Below, piece after piece: positions 51,905 through 62,000 of a stretch of 64,000 bases of DNA (its first letter is position 1; each line of letters starts with the position of its first letter). Both the position numbers and the translations under genes were made by a program. The notes under the pieces were generated by a model. It was not told the DNA's origin and did no database searches. It saw only the letters and a list, made by a program, of their open reading frames with translations. The DNA comes from Nitrospira japonica (GTDB lineage Bacteria > Nitrospirota > Nitrospiria > Nitrospirales > Nitrospiraceae). Location of the stretch: NCBI RefSeq assembly GCF_900169565.1, contig NZ_LT828648.1:746876-810875 (forward strand), read 5' to 3'.

Positions 51905-54175
51905 TTAGGTATGAGCGGAGGGAAATTCTAGACTCGAGATCGCTTTGTACAGTTCGTCCGCCGCCGCTTCTTTCGTGAGTAAACAGCGGGCGCCAGCCTG
52001 TTTCATGGCATTCTGGTTATGGGGATCGGTCCCATTCACCGAAAGTCCGATGACCGCGATTCCCGGGAACTCGGCAACAATACGGGAGGTGGCCTCAATG
52101 CCATCCATACCGGGCATATTAATGTCCATGATCACGACGGCCGGCTGCTGCTCGCGAACGAGTCCGATCGCCGTTTCCCCATCGCTCGCTTCGCCGACTA
52201 AGGTCACATCAGAATAGGCTTCAAGGATCGTCCGGAGGCCTTGCCGAACCATGACATGATCGTCCACCAAGAGGACGGTGATCTTTTCCGCTTTAGGTGA
52301 GCGAGGACGTCGAGCGCTTGCTGGTGGAACTAACTCGGACCTCAGCTCAGGAAACGGAACTTTGACTAATGGCAACGTCAAGACGGCGGTCGTGCCGAGC
52401 TTCGGAGCCGACGTGATGACCAGTGCACCGCCAAGCGCGGCCATGCGTTCGCGAATACTCAGAAGTCCAAACCTTGAGGAAGGCAATGCCGCGTCAGTGC
52501 TCGAACTGGCCATCATGGGATCGAAGCCTAGGCCTTCATCGGACACTTCGATTTCGAGCCCGTCTACATCCCATTCCATGCGGACACGGGCCGCATCGGT
52601 GCCAGCATGCTTCCGCACATTTATCAATAGCTCTCGGACCGACTGGAACAAAAGAATCGCTTGATCTTCGGGGAGGGCCAATTCCTCTTCGGCGAGAATC
52701 ACCGTAATCTCCATATCATACCGACGCATATATTCGGCAAGCCATTTGAGACTAGCCGCAAGACCGTGCTCCCGTAGAATTGGAGGACTGAGTTCCGTGA
52801 CCAAGCTGCGCGTATACTGAAGAGCATTCATGAGCACCTCGTCAGTCGCATTGAGGACCGCCAGGCAGGCCGTATTGTCCATCGACAGGCGTTTGCCCTG
52901 CGCGAGCTTCAATTTGCCGAGGACTAACAGTTGTTGCAGGTGGTCATGCAGTTCGGCCGCGAGCTTTTTCCGCTCCCGTTGTTCGGCCAGATTCAGTTGA
53001 GTCGCCAGGCTTCGAAGTTGATCCCGCGACCGCTCCAACTCTACGGTACGCTGCGAGACGAGCCGCTCGAGCTTGCTCAAATCTCGCACAATTTTCGAGG
53101 CACCAATCACCTGTCCCGACTCATCCCTCACCGGCGAGATGCTGAGCGAGACCGGAATGAGCTGGCCATCCTTGCGTCGTCGAATGGTTTCGTAGTGCTC
53201 GATGCGCCGGCCCTCCCGGATCGCACCTAAAATGAATGCCTCTTCATGGTGACGATCGGGGGGAATGATCAGAAGAATTGACTGGCTGATCATTTCGATA
53301 GCGGTATAGCCAAACACTCGTTCAGCCGCCGGATTCCAACTCGTGACGATACCGTCTAGGGTCTTGCTTACGATGGGGTCGTCGGACGAGGTGACGATGG
53401 CGGCGAGGTAGGCGTTAGCCCGAGCAGACTGCTGTTGTTTGGTAATATTGCGCGCCACTTTCGACGCCCCCACGATCGTGCCATCCACGATGACGGGAGA
53501 CACGGTGAGCGCCACATCGACGAAGGTGCCGTCCTTACGGCGCCGAACCGTGTGATAATGCTCGAGCCGTTTCCCCGAGCGAATGGCGTCCAAGATGTGA
53601 TCCTCCTCGGACTGCCGATCATCGGGTATGAGTCGTCGTATGGACTGTCCCAGCATCTCGGTGGCGGTATAACCAAAGAGTCGTTCGGCGCCGTGGTTCC
53701 ACGTCGTCACCAAGCCGGTAAGAGTCTTGGTGATAATCGCATCATCGGAACTTGTAACGACGGCGGCCAAATATGCCTGCGTATGCGCGGCTCGCTCTTC
53801 GGTCGTCACCTGTCGTTCAATCGAGGACAGACCGATAATCTGACCGCTTGCATCGCACACCGGAGACATGGTTAGTAGAACCGATATTTCACTGCCATCG
53901 TTTCGCCGGCGGACCATATGATAATGCTCAATCCGTTCACCGCGAAGTAACGTCGCCACGACCCGTTGATATTCATCGAGGTGTTCTTCCGGAACCAGAC
54001 GCAGGATGGACTGGCCGATCATCTCTTCGGCGCCGTATCCATACTGACGCTCGGCCTCCGTGTGCCAGCTCGTGATGTTGCCAGTTACCGTTATGAGAAT
54101 GATGGGATCTCCGGTAGACGCGGTGGAGAGCAAGACCCCACGATCTGAGGTCTGTGGAGCGGATTCGTTGGGCAT
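51905..54175 (-). CDS. Hybrid sensor histidine kinase: three PAS, HisKA_3, HATPase, receiver
   Basis: 756 residues, start at the ATG at 54175. Three closely similar PAS repeats (each with ITSWH/TTWN/TSWNPAAERVFGYTAxEM and the HYHxVRRRKDG stretch) lie in residues 15-370. A NarX/DesK-type dimerisation domain follows with the phosphoryl His in RKKLAAELHDHLQQLL. The ATPase lobe is seen at ELLINVRKHA, DEGLGFDP and FGLLSIRERM. A C-terminal receiver (VLLVDDHVMVRQGL, VVIMDINMPGMDG, CLLTKEA) resembles NarL-type receivers but lacks the DNA-binding helix-turn-helix. It is soluble, so it senses an internal signal. The partner regulator is not adjacent. Confidence 0.9.
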   Translation of the reverse strand: MPNESAPQTSDRGVLLSTASTGDPIILITVTGNITSWHTEAERQYGYGAEEMIGQSILRLVPEEHLDEYQRVVATLLRGERIEHYHMVRRRNDGSEISVLLTMSPVCDASGQIIGLSSIERQVTTEERAAHTQAYLAAVVTSSDDAIITKTLTGLVTTWNHGAERLFGYTATEMLGQSIRRLIPDDRQSEEDHILDAIRSGKRLEHYHTVRRRKDGTFVDVALTVSPVIVDGTIVGASKVARNITKQQQSARANAYLAAIVTSSDDPIVSKTLDGIVTSWNPAAERVFGYTAIEMISQSILLIIPPDRHHEEAFILGAIREGRRIEHYETIRRRKDGQLIPVSLSISPVRDESGQVIGASKIVRDLSKLERLVSQRTVELERSRDQLRSLATQLNLAEQRERKKLAAELHDHLQQLLVLGKLKLAQGKRLSMDNTACLAVLNATDEVLMNALQYTRSLVTELSPPILREHGLAASLKWLAEYMRRYDMEITVILAEEELALPEDQAILLFQSVRELLINVRKHAGTDAARVRMEWDVDGLEIEVSDEGLGFDPMMASSSTDAALPSSRFGLLSIRERMAALGGALVITSAPKLGTTAVLTLPLVKVPFPELRSELVPPASARRPRSPKAEKITVLLVDDHVMVRQGLRTILEAYSDVTLVGEASDGETAIGLVREQQPAVVIMDINMPGMDGIEATSRIVAEFPGIAVIGLSVNGTDPHNQNAMKQAGARCLLTKEAAADELYKAISSLEFPSAHT

Positions 54176-54593
54176 GTGAGGGGATTCCAAACAGTGTCTA
54201 CTAAAGACCCAACATATCAGCTTCGCGTGGGTCTCTCAGCTAGGGACATTCCGAGTCTCTTTATCCAAGATGCACCGCTTTTTATTTTGATGTCTAGCGA
54301 CCAACCTGCTTCGCCCACCACCTCAATGCCGGGATAGGCCGTCAGGATGTGGCGAAAGCTATCGGAGGAGGCGAAGAGAATCGACCGAGGCCCCGGCGAG
54401 ACAGATCAGGTCCAGTAATGCAGATCGTCAAGGAGCTGTCGGCCAGCTTTCGTGATCTGCACCATGTCCCTTCTAGTATCCAAATCTATGAAAACTCGCT
54501 GAAGTGAAGTCGTCCATTGAGACGGCCTTGCCGCAATCGCTTCCAGGCATGGGATGGAAAAAGAAGGTCCTCGCAAAAATGCAGGGCCGCGGC
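54176..54593. other. Gene-poor gap upstream of the hybrid kinase
   Basis: Nothing certain. A minus-strand frame 54406-54597 overlaps the ComEA-like gene's stop and ends DMVQITKAGRQLLDDLHYW, which resembles the end of a winged-helix protein. Its first half is not protein-like. Probably a gene remnant. Confidence 0.35.
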
Positions 54594-54899
54594 TCATTTT
54601 TGCTTCGCGATGATTTTGTACTTGATCTGCTCGTACGTTGCCCGCGGAAGGATCTGCTTTTGAACTAATTCATCTTTACGGGTATAAGGCCGGCCTTTAA
54701 TGATCTTCTCGGAGTAAGCATCACCGATACCAGGCAGTGCTTTAAGCTGCTCGGCCGTCGCCGTGTTGATATCGAGCAGATCAGCCTCGGCCGCCCCTTT
54801 TTCTGCAGCAGCAGTGGCATAAGGAGGGAGAGCAATTGGCACGAGAGGAAGGAGCAGGAGCACGAACACAACAAGCGTCGAAACGAGTCTGGCCTTCAT
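54594..54899 (-). CDS. Secreted helix-hairpin-helix (ComEA-like) protein
   Basis: 101 residues. A signal or anchor sequence ([21 protein letters not shown]) precedes a helix-hairpin-helix domain: [33 protein letters not shown] and [22 protein letters not shown]. This matches the ComEA C-terminal DNA-binding motif. It could bind DNA in the periplasm during uptake, though no comEC gene is nearby. It stands alone in the gene-poor segment. Confidence 0.85.
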   Translation of the reverse strand: MKARLVSTLVVFVLLLLPLVPIALPPYATAAAEKGAAEADLLDINTATAEQLKALPGIGDAYSEKIIKGRPYTRKDELVQKQILPRATYEQIKYKIIAKQK

Positions 54900-55152
54900 A
54901 TGTCACTCCCTAAAGCATGACACGTGGAGAAGCGATTCGACATGAAGCAACCATGCCGTTAGCGTCTATACGAAAGTCAGAAGGAAAAAGCGTAGGCTCC
55001 TGAGTGGACAATGTCAAATAGGCACAACCTATCCAGACCGATCCCGGTTACTTCCCCTTCCATAGCGCATTGATGGAATGCGCCCAGTGGGATATTGTCA
55101 TGGGGATCCGACACGCTGCCAATGGATTTTCGCAGCTGAGGCATCAGCGCCC

Positions 55153-55300
55153 ATGATCGAACTGATAATTTTTGATTGTGATGGCGTGCTCATCGATAGC
55201 GAAATTATCGCGAAGCGAATCGAATCAGAAGAACTCGCTCGATTCGGGTGCACAATCACCAGTGAAGAGATCATGGACCGCTTTATGGGCTCAATCGACA
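55153..55300 (+). pseudogene. HAD-family phosphatase fragment
   Basis: A fragment of about 50 residues: IELIIFDCDGVLIDSEIIAKRIESEELARFG, i.e. HAD motif I (DxDGxxxDS) and the start of the cap. It then runs out of frame into the integrase remnant. Only the N-terminus survives, so the gene was cut by the insertion or rearrangement. Confidence 0.65.
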
Positions 55301-55723
55301 ACTGGAAGCTGCCGCACCCGACCAACCACAGCCCGCTCCCTGGGTCTTCTGTGATGGACAGGGAACGCCGCTGCATCAGAACGCGGTGCGTCTTCAGTTC
55401 TTTCGGCTCTTGAAGGGGGCTGGCGTGCGACAGGTCCGCTTCCATGACTTGCGCCACACCTTTGCGTCTTTACTGCTGCAGAACGGAGAGAGCCCGGTCT
55501 ATGTGAAGGATCAGATGGGGCACAGCTCAATCCAAGTCACGGTAGACCTGTACGGCCATCTCATCCCAGGCGGGAACCAGCAGGCCGTCGATCCACTGGA
55601 TACCCCGATGGAATACGCCACCTGCAAGCCCGAGTCTGCAACCTCGGCGCAACCAGCGCAGACCAACCATGGGCCTGTCTCGTCAGATCGTATGCGTAAT
55701 CCAGCAGTTAGGAGAGGGGCGTA
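55300..55723 (+). pseudogene. Tyrosine-recombinase (phage integrase) C-terminal remnant
   Basis: The frame from about 55300 reads DQPQPAPWVFCDGQGTPLHQ, then the catalytic box RFHDLRHTFASLLLQNGE, and HSSIQVTVDLYGHLIPG, with R-H-R and His of the active site. The N-terminal domain and an intact catalytic Tyr context upstream are missing, and the frame continues into tRNA-His. It is a remnant of an integrative element that inserted at the tRNA 3' end. Confidence 0.75.
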
Positions 55724-55801
55724 TGGGGTGGATGACGGGTTTCGAACCCGCGACCTCCGGATCCACAATCCGGCGCTCTAACCAACTGAGCTACACCCAC
55801 C
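55724..55801 (-). tRNA. tRNA-His (anticodon GTG)
   Basis: The minus strand folds as a full cloverleaf. The acceptor pairs GTGGGTG with CATCCAC, the D-arm contains AGCTCAGTTGGTTAGAGC, the anticodon loop is TTGTGGA (GTG) and the T-arm holds GGTTCGAA. C73 and an encoded CCA follow at 55727-55724. A G at 55801 provides the extra 5' residue (G-1) of histidine tRNAs. The integrase remnant ends at its 3' end. Confidence 0.93.
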
Positions 55802-55883
55802 GTACGGGGTCGGCACAGACAAGAATTTCAACAGCGGAACCCGATCTTAACAAAGACGGACAAAATCACGCAACCGTCCCCGT

Positions 55884-56597
55884 TCAACTCCGTCGATCGA
55901 ACGCAGCCTGCATCTCTGCCAGGATGGCGCTTGCGGCGGCGGCGGGATCCGATGCCGCCCTGATCGGTCGCCCGACCACCAGATAATCGGCACCGGCGGC
56001 AATGGTCTGAGACGGAGTCGTCGCGCGGGCATGGTCGTCGGTGTCTTTGCCCGCCGGGCGGACACCGGGGGTGACGATCAGAAACCGGGGCCCGACCTTC
56101 GGACGGAGCACGCCCGGTTCTTCTCCCGACGCCACGACGCCATCGCATCCCGTTTCGGAAGCAAGCAGCGCCCGGGCCGTCACGAGGTCCTGAACCGAAT
56201 GTTGTATTCCCATCTCCCTCAAATCATGCGTGTCAAAATTGGTCAGCACCGTGACGGCCAGGAGCTTTAAACTTGAATTGCCCCGTCCCTTCACCGCGGC
56301 GGCCAGTGCCTTCCGGTTGGCATGAACGGTCAGGAATTCGACTCCCATGGCGGCCACCCGTTCTGTCGCCCGACGGACGGTCTCTTCGATATCGAGGAAT
56401 TTGAGATCGAGAAAGACTCGTTTCCCTCGCTCGATCAACCGCTGGACCATGCTCGGACCTGCGGCCGTATAGAGCTCTAATCCGACCTTCACGAAGGTGA
56501 TCTGATTCTGAACCTGGTCCATGAGTCGCTCCGCTTCGGCTGCGGACGGCACGTCGAGCGCCAGGATCAGTCTGTCATGTGCAAGGATTTTCGACAC
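55884..56597 (-). CDS. pyrF: Orotidine 5'-phosphate decarboxylase
   Basis: 237 residues from a GTG at 56597, which follows GAGGAGGGACCT; the TTG at 56618 is less likely. Motifs: LILALDVPSAAEAE, TFVKVGLELYTAAGP, the catalytic VFLDLKFLDIEETV (DxKxxDI), VHANRKAL, and phosphate-binding FLIVTPGVRP and YLVVGRPI. Last step of UMP synthesis. Divergent from rpsT. Confidence 0.95.
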   Translation of the reverse strand: MSKILAHDRLILALDVPSAAEAERLMDQVQNQITFVKVGLELYTAAGPSMVQRLIERGKRVFLDLKFLDIEETVRRATERVAAMGVEFLTVHANRKALAAAVKGRGNSSLKLLAVTVLTNFDTHDLREMGIQHSVQDLVTARALLASETGCDGVVASGEEPGVLRPKVGPRFLIVTPGVRPAGKDTDDHARATTPSQTIAAGADYLVVGRPIRAASDPAAAASAILAEMQAAFDRRS

Positions 56598-56627
56598 AGG
56601 TCCCTCCTCTGCAGCCAACGTACGCTC

Positions 56628-56657
56628 TTGACCATGCGGCGAGTCTTATGGTACAAA
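56628..56657 (+). promoter_or_regulatory. Likely housekeeping promoter of rpsT
   Basis: TTGACC and TACAAA at an 18-base spacing fit a sigma-70-type promoter. The start would fall about 20 bases upstream of the ribosome binding site. Confidence 0.45.
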
Positions 56658-56685
56658 TCCGCTCTTTTTAAAAGGAGTGCACGTC

Positions 56686-56964
56686 ATGCCGGTGATCCAC
56701 AAATCGACCATTCGCCGAGCGCGGCAAGCCGAAAAACGGCGCGCGCGGAACCATGCCGCCCTGAGCATCGTGAAAGGACTCGTGAAGAAAGTCCAGACCG
56801 CCGTGGCCGAGAAGAAGGCTGAGGACGCCAAATCCTCGTTGCGGGCAGCCGAAGCAGCCCTCAGCAAGGCGGTGACCAAGGGCATATTGAAAGCCAACAC
56901 CGCCTCCAGACGAATTTCACGTCTCACGATCCGCGTCAACGCCCTGGGCGCGACCCGCGCGTAA
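56686..56964 (+). CDS. rpsT: 30S ribosomal protein S20
   Basis: 92 residues from an ATG with AAAAGGAG 8 bases upstream; the in-frame GTG at 56677 is rejected. Typical S20: highly basic (STIRRARQAEKRRARNHAAL), helical repeats KKVQTAVAEKKAEDAKSSLRAAEAALSKAVTKGI and terminal NTASRRISRLTIRVN. The 3' end overlaps holA (opposite strand) by 29 bases. Confidence 0.95.
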   Translation: MPVIHKSTIRRARQAEKRRARNHAALSIVKGLVKKVQTAVAEKKAEDAKSSLRAAEAALSKAVTKGILKANTASRRISRLTIRVNALGATRA

Positions 56965-58054
56965 CCGTTCGCACGTTCGAAACCGGTTTAGTCCGGCTTC
57001 TCTGAGCGAATGCGACCGGTTCCCGCCCCGACACGGTCGGTGGGGCATTCTCTCGCTCCCGACCGCAGAGTTCGAACATCAGTTGATCCATGATCCGTTC
57101 CGGTCGACCTGCGCTCCCGCCTTTGAGCGCGTGGTCTGTCTGCTGAAATCGCCGAAACGCATCCGTAAGATGCTGCTCGGAGAACCGTTCGAGGAACGAG
57201 CGGACGCCTGACGGATCCATCCGAAACATTCGCGCCACTTCCCCCTGCCGCCCGCCCTGTCGCATGAGGTCTTTGGATTTCCAGAGACGCCGGTACTGCC
57301 AGACCAGCGCGCCAAGAATCTTGAGCGGAGCTTCTCCCGATTCCAAGTTCCTCGCCAAGATGGCCAACGCGCGGCCTCGATCTCCCGCGCCGATTGCCGC
57401 GGTCAGATCGAATACGGAGGCACCCGGCTCCGTCCCCCTCATCACGGTCACATCCGCCGCCGTCACCGAACGGTTGGATGGCACATACGATGCGAGCTTT
57501 TCCAATTCACGCCGGGCGGCATAGAGGGATTCCGCGCACGACTCCTTGAGAAGCTCGATGGCTTCTTCCTCCAGCTTGACGCCGAGCCGCGCCGCTTCGG
57601 CCTTGAGCCAGGACAGGTACTGTGATTCCTTGGGAGGAGAGCAATCCACGGCGACGGCGCTCTTTATCAACGCCTGCGTGAATTTCAGCCTGCGGTCCAG
57701 CTTCGGCGCGACGAACACCAGGGTCGTGGAATCGTTCGGGCTCTCGAAATAGGGAAGCAAGGCGTCGCCCTCCCTTGCCGGAAGCTTGTCGGCGCCTTTC
57801 ACGACGACCAGACGGCGGGAAGCGAAGACCGCAGATTCGGATGCGCAGGCGACAATCTCCGCTCCGTCCGCTTCATCTCCATAGAACTGGTTGCTGTTGA
57901 ACACATCGCCTTGTTCACCGACCACTGCGGCTTTTAGACAGGCCACGGCCTCGTCCCTCAGCAAGTCGTCCTCGCCGATCACCGCATAAATCGAAGCGGG
58001 AGTCGTCTGCTGAAGATGCGACGGAACTTGTGCCGGTGAGAGCGATGGCGGCAT
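56936..58054 (-). CDS. holA: DNA polymerase III delta subunit
   Basis: 372 residues. HolA layout: YAVIGEDDLLRDEAVACL, DVFNSNQFYGDE, SRRLVVVKGADKLPAREGDALLPYF, TTLVFVAPKLDRR, and C-terminal helices AIGAGDRGRALAILARNL, ALVWQYRRLWKSKDL. The delta subunit opens the beta clamp during loading. Together with leuS and lptE upstream it forms an operon that is common in bacteria. The last 40 residues are extra, basic and variable. Confidence 0.92.
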   Translation of the reverse strand: MPPSLSPAQVPSHLQQTTPASIYAVIGEDDLLRDEAVACLKAAVVGEQGDVFNSNQFYGDEADGAEIVACASESAVFASRRLVVVKGADKLPAREGDALLPYFESPNDSTTLVFVAPKLDRRLKFTQALIKSAVAVDCSPPKESQYLSWLKAEAARLGVKLEEEAIELLKESCAESLYAARRELEKLASYVPSNRSVTAADVTVMRGTEPGASVFDLTAAIGAGDRGRALAILARNLESGEAPLKILGALVWQYRRLWKSKDLMRQGGRQGEVARMFRMDPSGVRSFLERFSEQHLTDAFRRFQQTDHALKGGSAGRPERIMDQLMFELCGRERENAPPTVSGREPVAFAQRSRTKPVSNVRTVTRGSRPGR

Positions 58055-58065
58055 GACGATAGTCC

Positions 58066-58731
58066 TTACGGCGCCTTCGATTCAAGTTTGGACGCCGCTT
58101 TGGTCAGCTGTCCGGACTCGAGTTGAAGGAGGAACCGCGAGGCCAGATCTTCGGCCAAAAATTGACCCGCCTGTTCAAGGGCGCGGTTTTGAAGCACGCG
58201 GTTGAACTGCAGATCCGTGGTGATGAAAAATTCCGACGCGCCTTTTGCCACTTGCACCCAGAGGACGCGCTTCGTCCTCGTCTCTTCGACCTTGACCGCC
58301 ACCACCACTTCCGTTCGGCTTTCAAACGTGGTCGTCTGATCGAAGCTCAGCGTCGGGACGATGACCGAGAGGATTTGTCCCGTCATCATGAGGTCCGCGG
58401 CTTCCGAGTCAGACACGACCTGCGCCCCGCTGCCCGACGCAAATTCATGCCTGATGTAATTGGTAAACCGCGATTCCAAATTCGGCTCGAAGCTTTTGTT
58501 CTCCAGCGTCCGGATCACCAGCCGAGGCGGGGGAACCGAGGAGGCGGCGACCGGCGAACCTCCGATCGTGGGGCCGGGGCCTTCCACCCGGAACTGGTAT
58601 CCGCAGGCCACCGGCAGCACGGCCATCGACAATGCCAGGCCGGTGCGCAGCACCAGCGAGTCGGCGACGGAGACGCGGGCCGGGCTGCGCCGTGAGGCGC
58701 CGGCAGGCGATTGTGCGGGTGGGCAGTTCAT
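58066..58731 (-). CDS. lptE: LPS-assembly lipoprotein LptE
   Basis: 221 residues; the ATG at 58731 overlaps the leuS stop by one base. A lipobox (LPVAC, Cys near residue 43) is followed by the typical GYQFRVEG start, then LVIRTLENKSFEPNLESRFTNYIRHEFA, DLMMTGQILSVIVPTLSFD and VLWVQVAKGASEF. LptE plugs the LptD barrel and helps place LPS in the outer membrane. Upstream parts of the frame to 59298 are the leuS shadow. Confidence 0.88.
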   Translation of the reverse strand: MNCPPAQSPAGASRRSPARVSVADSLVLRTGLALSMAVLPVACGYQFRVEGPGPTIGGSPVAASSVPPPRLVIRTLENKSFEPNLESRFTNYIRHEFASGSGAQVVSDSEAADLMMTGQILSVIVPTLSFDQTTTFESRTEVVVAVKVEETRTKRVLWVQVAKGASEFFITTDLQFNRVLQNRALEQAGQFLAEDLASRFLLQLESGQLTKAASKLESKAP

Positions 58732-61166
58732 CAGACGACGAAATTGATCAACTTTTTCTCGACGTACACGACTTTCTTCAGTTCCTTTCCGTCCAACCAT
58801 TCGGCCGCCCGTGCCCTGGCCAACCCCTCCACGCTCTCGCGCGTGGAGTCGAGAGGCACCTCGATCTTGCCGCGAAGCTTGCCGTTGATCTGAATCGGAA
58901 TGGTCACCGTGTCGCTGGCGATGAGCGCCGGATCGAACGCCGGCCAAGCCCGCTGCGATACGCTCGGCGCATGACCGAGCAGCGCCCACAACTCTTCGGA
59001 CAGATGGGGGGCGAACGGAGAAAGCAAGAGGATGAAGGGTTCGATCACGGCCCGAGGCCGCCGCTCGGCCTTCGTCATCTCGTTGGTGAACACCATCATC
59101 TGCGAGATCGCCGTATTGAATCGGAGCGCTTCGATGTCTTCGGTCACCTTCTTGATCGTCTGATGCAAGACCCGCTGCTGTTCCATCCCGGGAGGTTCGT
59201 CGGTTATGACTTCGGAAACCCGTCCCTCTTCGGTGATCATGAGTCGCCAGACCCGTTCGAGAAAGCGCGTGACCCCTTCCACTCCCCGGGTACTCCACGG
59301 CTTCATCGCTTCCAGAGGCCCCATGAACATTTCGTAGAGGCGCACCGCATCGGCGCCGAACTTATCGATGATTTCATCGGGGTTCACCACGTTGCCGCGC
59401 GACTTGGACATCTTCTGATTGTCCTCACCGAGGACGATGCCCTGATGAACCAGCTTCTTGAATGGCTCCGGCGTGCTGACGACGCCGATGTCGTACAGCA
59501 CCTTGTGCCAGAAGCGGGAATATAGGAGATGCAGGACGGCGTGCTCGCTGCCGCCGACATAGAGGTCGACGGGCATCCAATACTTTTCCTTGGCCGGGTC
59601 CACGAGGTGCTTCTCATTCTCCGGATCGATGAACCGAAGATAGTACCAGCAGGATCCCGCCCATTGCGGCATGGTATTAGTTTCCCGCGTGGCCGGCTTG
59701 CCGCTCGCCGGATCGGTGGTATCGAGCCAGCTCTCCAGATTGGCCAGCGGACTTTCCCCCGTTCCCGACGGTTTGAAATTCTTCGTTTCGGGCAGCCGTA
59801 GCGGCAGCTGTTCCTCGGAAATCGGTTGGGGCGTCCCGTCCACCCACACAATCGGGAAGGGCTCGCCCCAGTAACGCTGGCGGGCGAAGAGCCAGTCCCG
59901 CAACTTGTAGTTGACCGCCTTCCGGCCTTGGCCGCGCGATTCCAGCCACGCGGTGATCTTTGGGATGGCCTCGACCGGCGATAACCCATCAATCGAACAC
60001 GAACCGTCCGGTGCGGTCGAGTTGACGACCCGCCCGGCCTCGGTGTCGACATAGGCCGCTTGTTCGACGTTTCCACCGGCAATGACCTCGCGAATCGGGA
60101 GCTCATACGTCCTGGCAAAGGCCCAGTCGCGCGCGTCATGGCCCGGCACGGCCATGATCGCACCCGTTCCATAGCCCATCAAGACATAGTCCGCGATCCA
60201 AATCGGCAGAGGCTCTCCGTTGACCGGATTGACGGCATAACTTCCGGTGAAGACGCCGGTCTTATCCTTCTGCAGGTCCTGACGCTGCAAATCGCTCTTC
60301 TTGGCCGCGGCCTCCCGATAGAGGGTGACGTGGTCGCGCTGTTGTGCAGTCGTCACGGCTCCGACCAAGGGATGCTCCGGAGACAGCACGAGGTAGGTGG
60401 CTCCAAACAACGTGTCGGGTCTGGTAGTGAACACACGAAGCGCGCCGTTTGCCCCTGCCAGGCGGAATTCCACTTCCGCGCCGATCGAACGGCCGATCCA
60501 ATTTTTCTGCATTTCGAGCGTGCTGGCCGGCCATTCCACCAACCGGAGATCATCGAGCAATCGATCGGCATAGGCGGTGATCTTCAGCACCCACTGACGC
60601 ATGGGCCGCCGCACGACGTCGAACCCTCCGACCTCGCTCTTTCCGTCGACGATTTCCTCGTTCGCCAGCACGGTGCCGAGAGCCGGGCACCAATTGACCG
60701 GGACTTCCGCCACATAGGCGAGGCCGCGCGAGAACAGTTGGAGAAAGATCCACTGCGTCCAACGATAATAGTCGGGATCGGTCGTGCTGAGTTCCCGCTC
60801 CCAATCGTAGGAGAGGCCGATCCGCTTCATCTGCCGCTTGAACGTCGCGATGTTTTCGGCCGTCGTAATGGCCGGATGGATACCCGTCTTGACGGCATAT
60901 TGCTCGGCAGGCAAGCCGAACGCGTCCCATCCCATCGGATGCAACACGTTGAAGCCTCTCATTCGCTTATAGCGGGAGACGATGTCGGTCGCCGTGTAGC
61001 CTTCGAGATGGCCGACGTGAAGTCCCGATCCCGAGGGATAGGGGAACATGTCCAAACAGTAGTATTTCGGTTTGGACGGGTCGTCCGTCGCACGGAAGGG
61101 TCGATGCGCCTCCCAATACGCCTGCCACTTCGCCTCAATAGCGTGATGATCGTACGTCTTGCTCAT
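58731..61166 (-). CDS. leuS: Leucyl-tRNA synthetase
   Basis: 811 residues from the ATG at 61166 ([17 protein letters not shown]). Class I signatures: [22 protein letters not shown] (HIGH-type HVGH), editing domain with [46 protein letters not shown], and KMSKS in [15 protein letters not shown]. The C-terminal tail ends [13 protein letters not shown]. Charges tRNA-Leu. First gene of the leuS-lptE-holA operon. Confidence 0.97.
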   Translation of the reverse strand: MSKTYDHHAIEAKWQAYWEAHRPFRATDDPSKPKYYCLDMFPYPSGSGLHVGHLEGYTATDIVSRYKRMRGFNVLHPMGWDAFGLPAEQYAVKTGIHPAITTAENIATFKRQMKRIGLSYDWERELSTTDPDYYRWTQWIFLQLFSRGLAYVAEVPVNWCPALGTVLANEEIVDGKSEVGGFDVVRRPMRQWVLKITAYADRLLDDLRLVEWPASTLEMQKNWIGRSIGAEVEFRLAGANGALRVFTTRPDTLFGATYLVLSPEHPLVGAVTTAQQRDHVTLYREAAAKKSDLQRQDLQKDKTGVFTGSYAVNPVNGEPLPIWIADYVLMGYGTGAIMAVPGHDARDWAFARTYELPIREVIAGGNVEQAAYVDTEAGRVVNSTAPDGSCSIDGLSPVEAIPKITAWLESRGQGRKAVNYKLRDWLFARQRYWGEPFPIVWVDGTPQPISEEQLPLRLPETKNFKPSGTGESPLANLESWLDTTDPASGKPATRETNTMPQWAGSCWYYLRFIDPENEKHLVDPAKEKYWMPVDLYVGGSEHAVLHLLYSRFWHKVLYDIGVVSTPEPFKKLVHQGIVLGEDNQKMSKSRGNVVNPDEIIDKFGADAVRLYEMFMGPLEAMKPWSTRGVEGVTRFLERVWRLMITEEGRVSEVITDEPPGMEQQRVLHQTIKKVTEDIEALRFNTAISQMMVFTNEMTKAERRPRAVIEPFILLLSPFAPHLSEELWALLGHAPSVSQRAWPAFDPALIASDTVTIPIQINGKLRGKIEVPLDSTRESVEGLARARAAEWLDGKELKKVVYVEKKLINFVV

Positions 61167-61372
61167 GTGCGTTGGATGAACCGGCCGCTGGGGACCACAA
61201 TCAAAGAGGAGGACTCTAACACAGACCAGCCGGTGCAACAAGAATCCAGACAGGCGAAAGGTGCGGAGAGCGGCGGCGCCGGTGAGAGTTTGATTCGGCC
61301 TGACCGCCCACTAGCCTCCTGAAGATGCACAGCGTATTCTTCGACCCACGTGAGCCGCCGTACGGAGGGAGA

Positions 61373-61993
61373 ATGGGACTGTATTCGAGCTACGTTTTCC
61401 CGCACCTCATGGATTGGCTGATGCGGGGCAAGGAGTTTCAGCGTCTTAGAGACGATCTCCTGACCGTCGTTCGCGGGGACGTGCTGGAAATCGGGTTCGG
61501 TTCAGGCCTCAATCTGGCTCACTATCCGCCCACCGTCCATCACCTGACGGCCGTGGATCCGGCTCGTTTTCTTCCCGACATCGTCGCTCGACGGACGGCT
61601 GCCGTCGCTTTTCCGGTGGAGATTCACCACCACGCTGCGGAAACATTGTCCTTTGCCGATCAGCGGTTCGACTGGGTGGTCAGCACCTGGACGCTCTGCA
61701 GCATCGCGGATCCGGTGCAGGCGCTGACGGAGGTCCGACGGGTGCTCAAACCCGATGGCCGATTCGTCTTTCTGGAGCACGGACGCTGCCAAGACGAGCG
61801 CGTCGCAGCCTGGCAAGACCGGCTCAATCCGATCCAGAACGTGCTCGGGTGCGGCTGCCACCTGAATCGCCGGATCGACCGGCTCGTCGAGCACGGCGGT
61901 CTTCGGCTTATGCAACTGGACCGGTTCCCCATGGCGGACGTGCCTCAGCTCGTGGGAGCGATGTATCGAGGCTGGGCGGAACCGATCCCCTGA
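61373..61993 (+). CDS. Class I SAM-dependent methyltransferase
   Basis: 206 residues from an ATG with GGAGGGAGA upstream. Motif I VLEIGFGSGLNLAHY, motif II HLTAVDPARF, and the Methyltransf_11 core FDWVVSTWTLCSIADPVQALTEVRRVLKPDGRFVFLEHG. Ends with ALERF-like LMQLDRFPMADVPQLVGAMYRGWA. Resembles UbiE/phospholipid methyltransferase relatives; the substrate is unknown. Converges with the HAD gene. Confidence 0.88.
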   Translation: MGLYSSYVFPHLMDWLMRGKEFQRLRDDLLTVVRGDVLEIGFGSGLNLAHYPPTVHHLTAVDPARFLPDIVARRTAAVAFPVEIHHHAAETLSFADQRFDWVVSTWTLCSIADPVQALTEVRRVLKPDGRFVFLEHGRCQDERVAAWQDRLNPIQNVLGCGCHLNRRIDRLVEHGGLRLMQLDRFPMADVPQLVGAMYRGWAEPIP

Positions 61994-62000
61994 GACGCGT

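Noticed and set aside
55724-55781. Continuation of the integrase frame ending DGFRTRDLRIHNPAL
   Set aside because: These residues are a translation of the tRNA-His gene, a well-known artefact, not protein.
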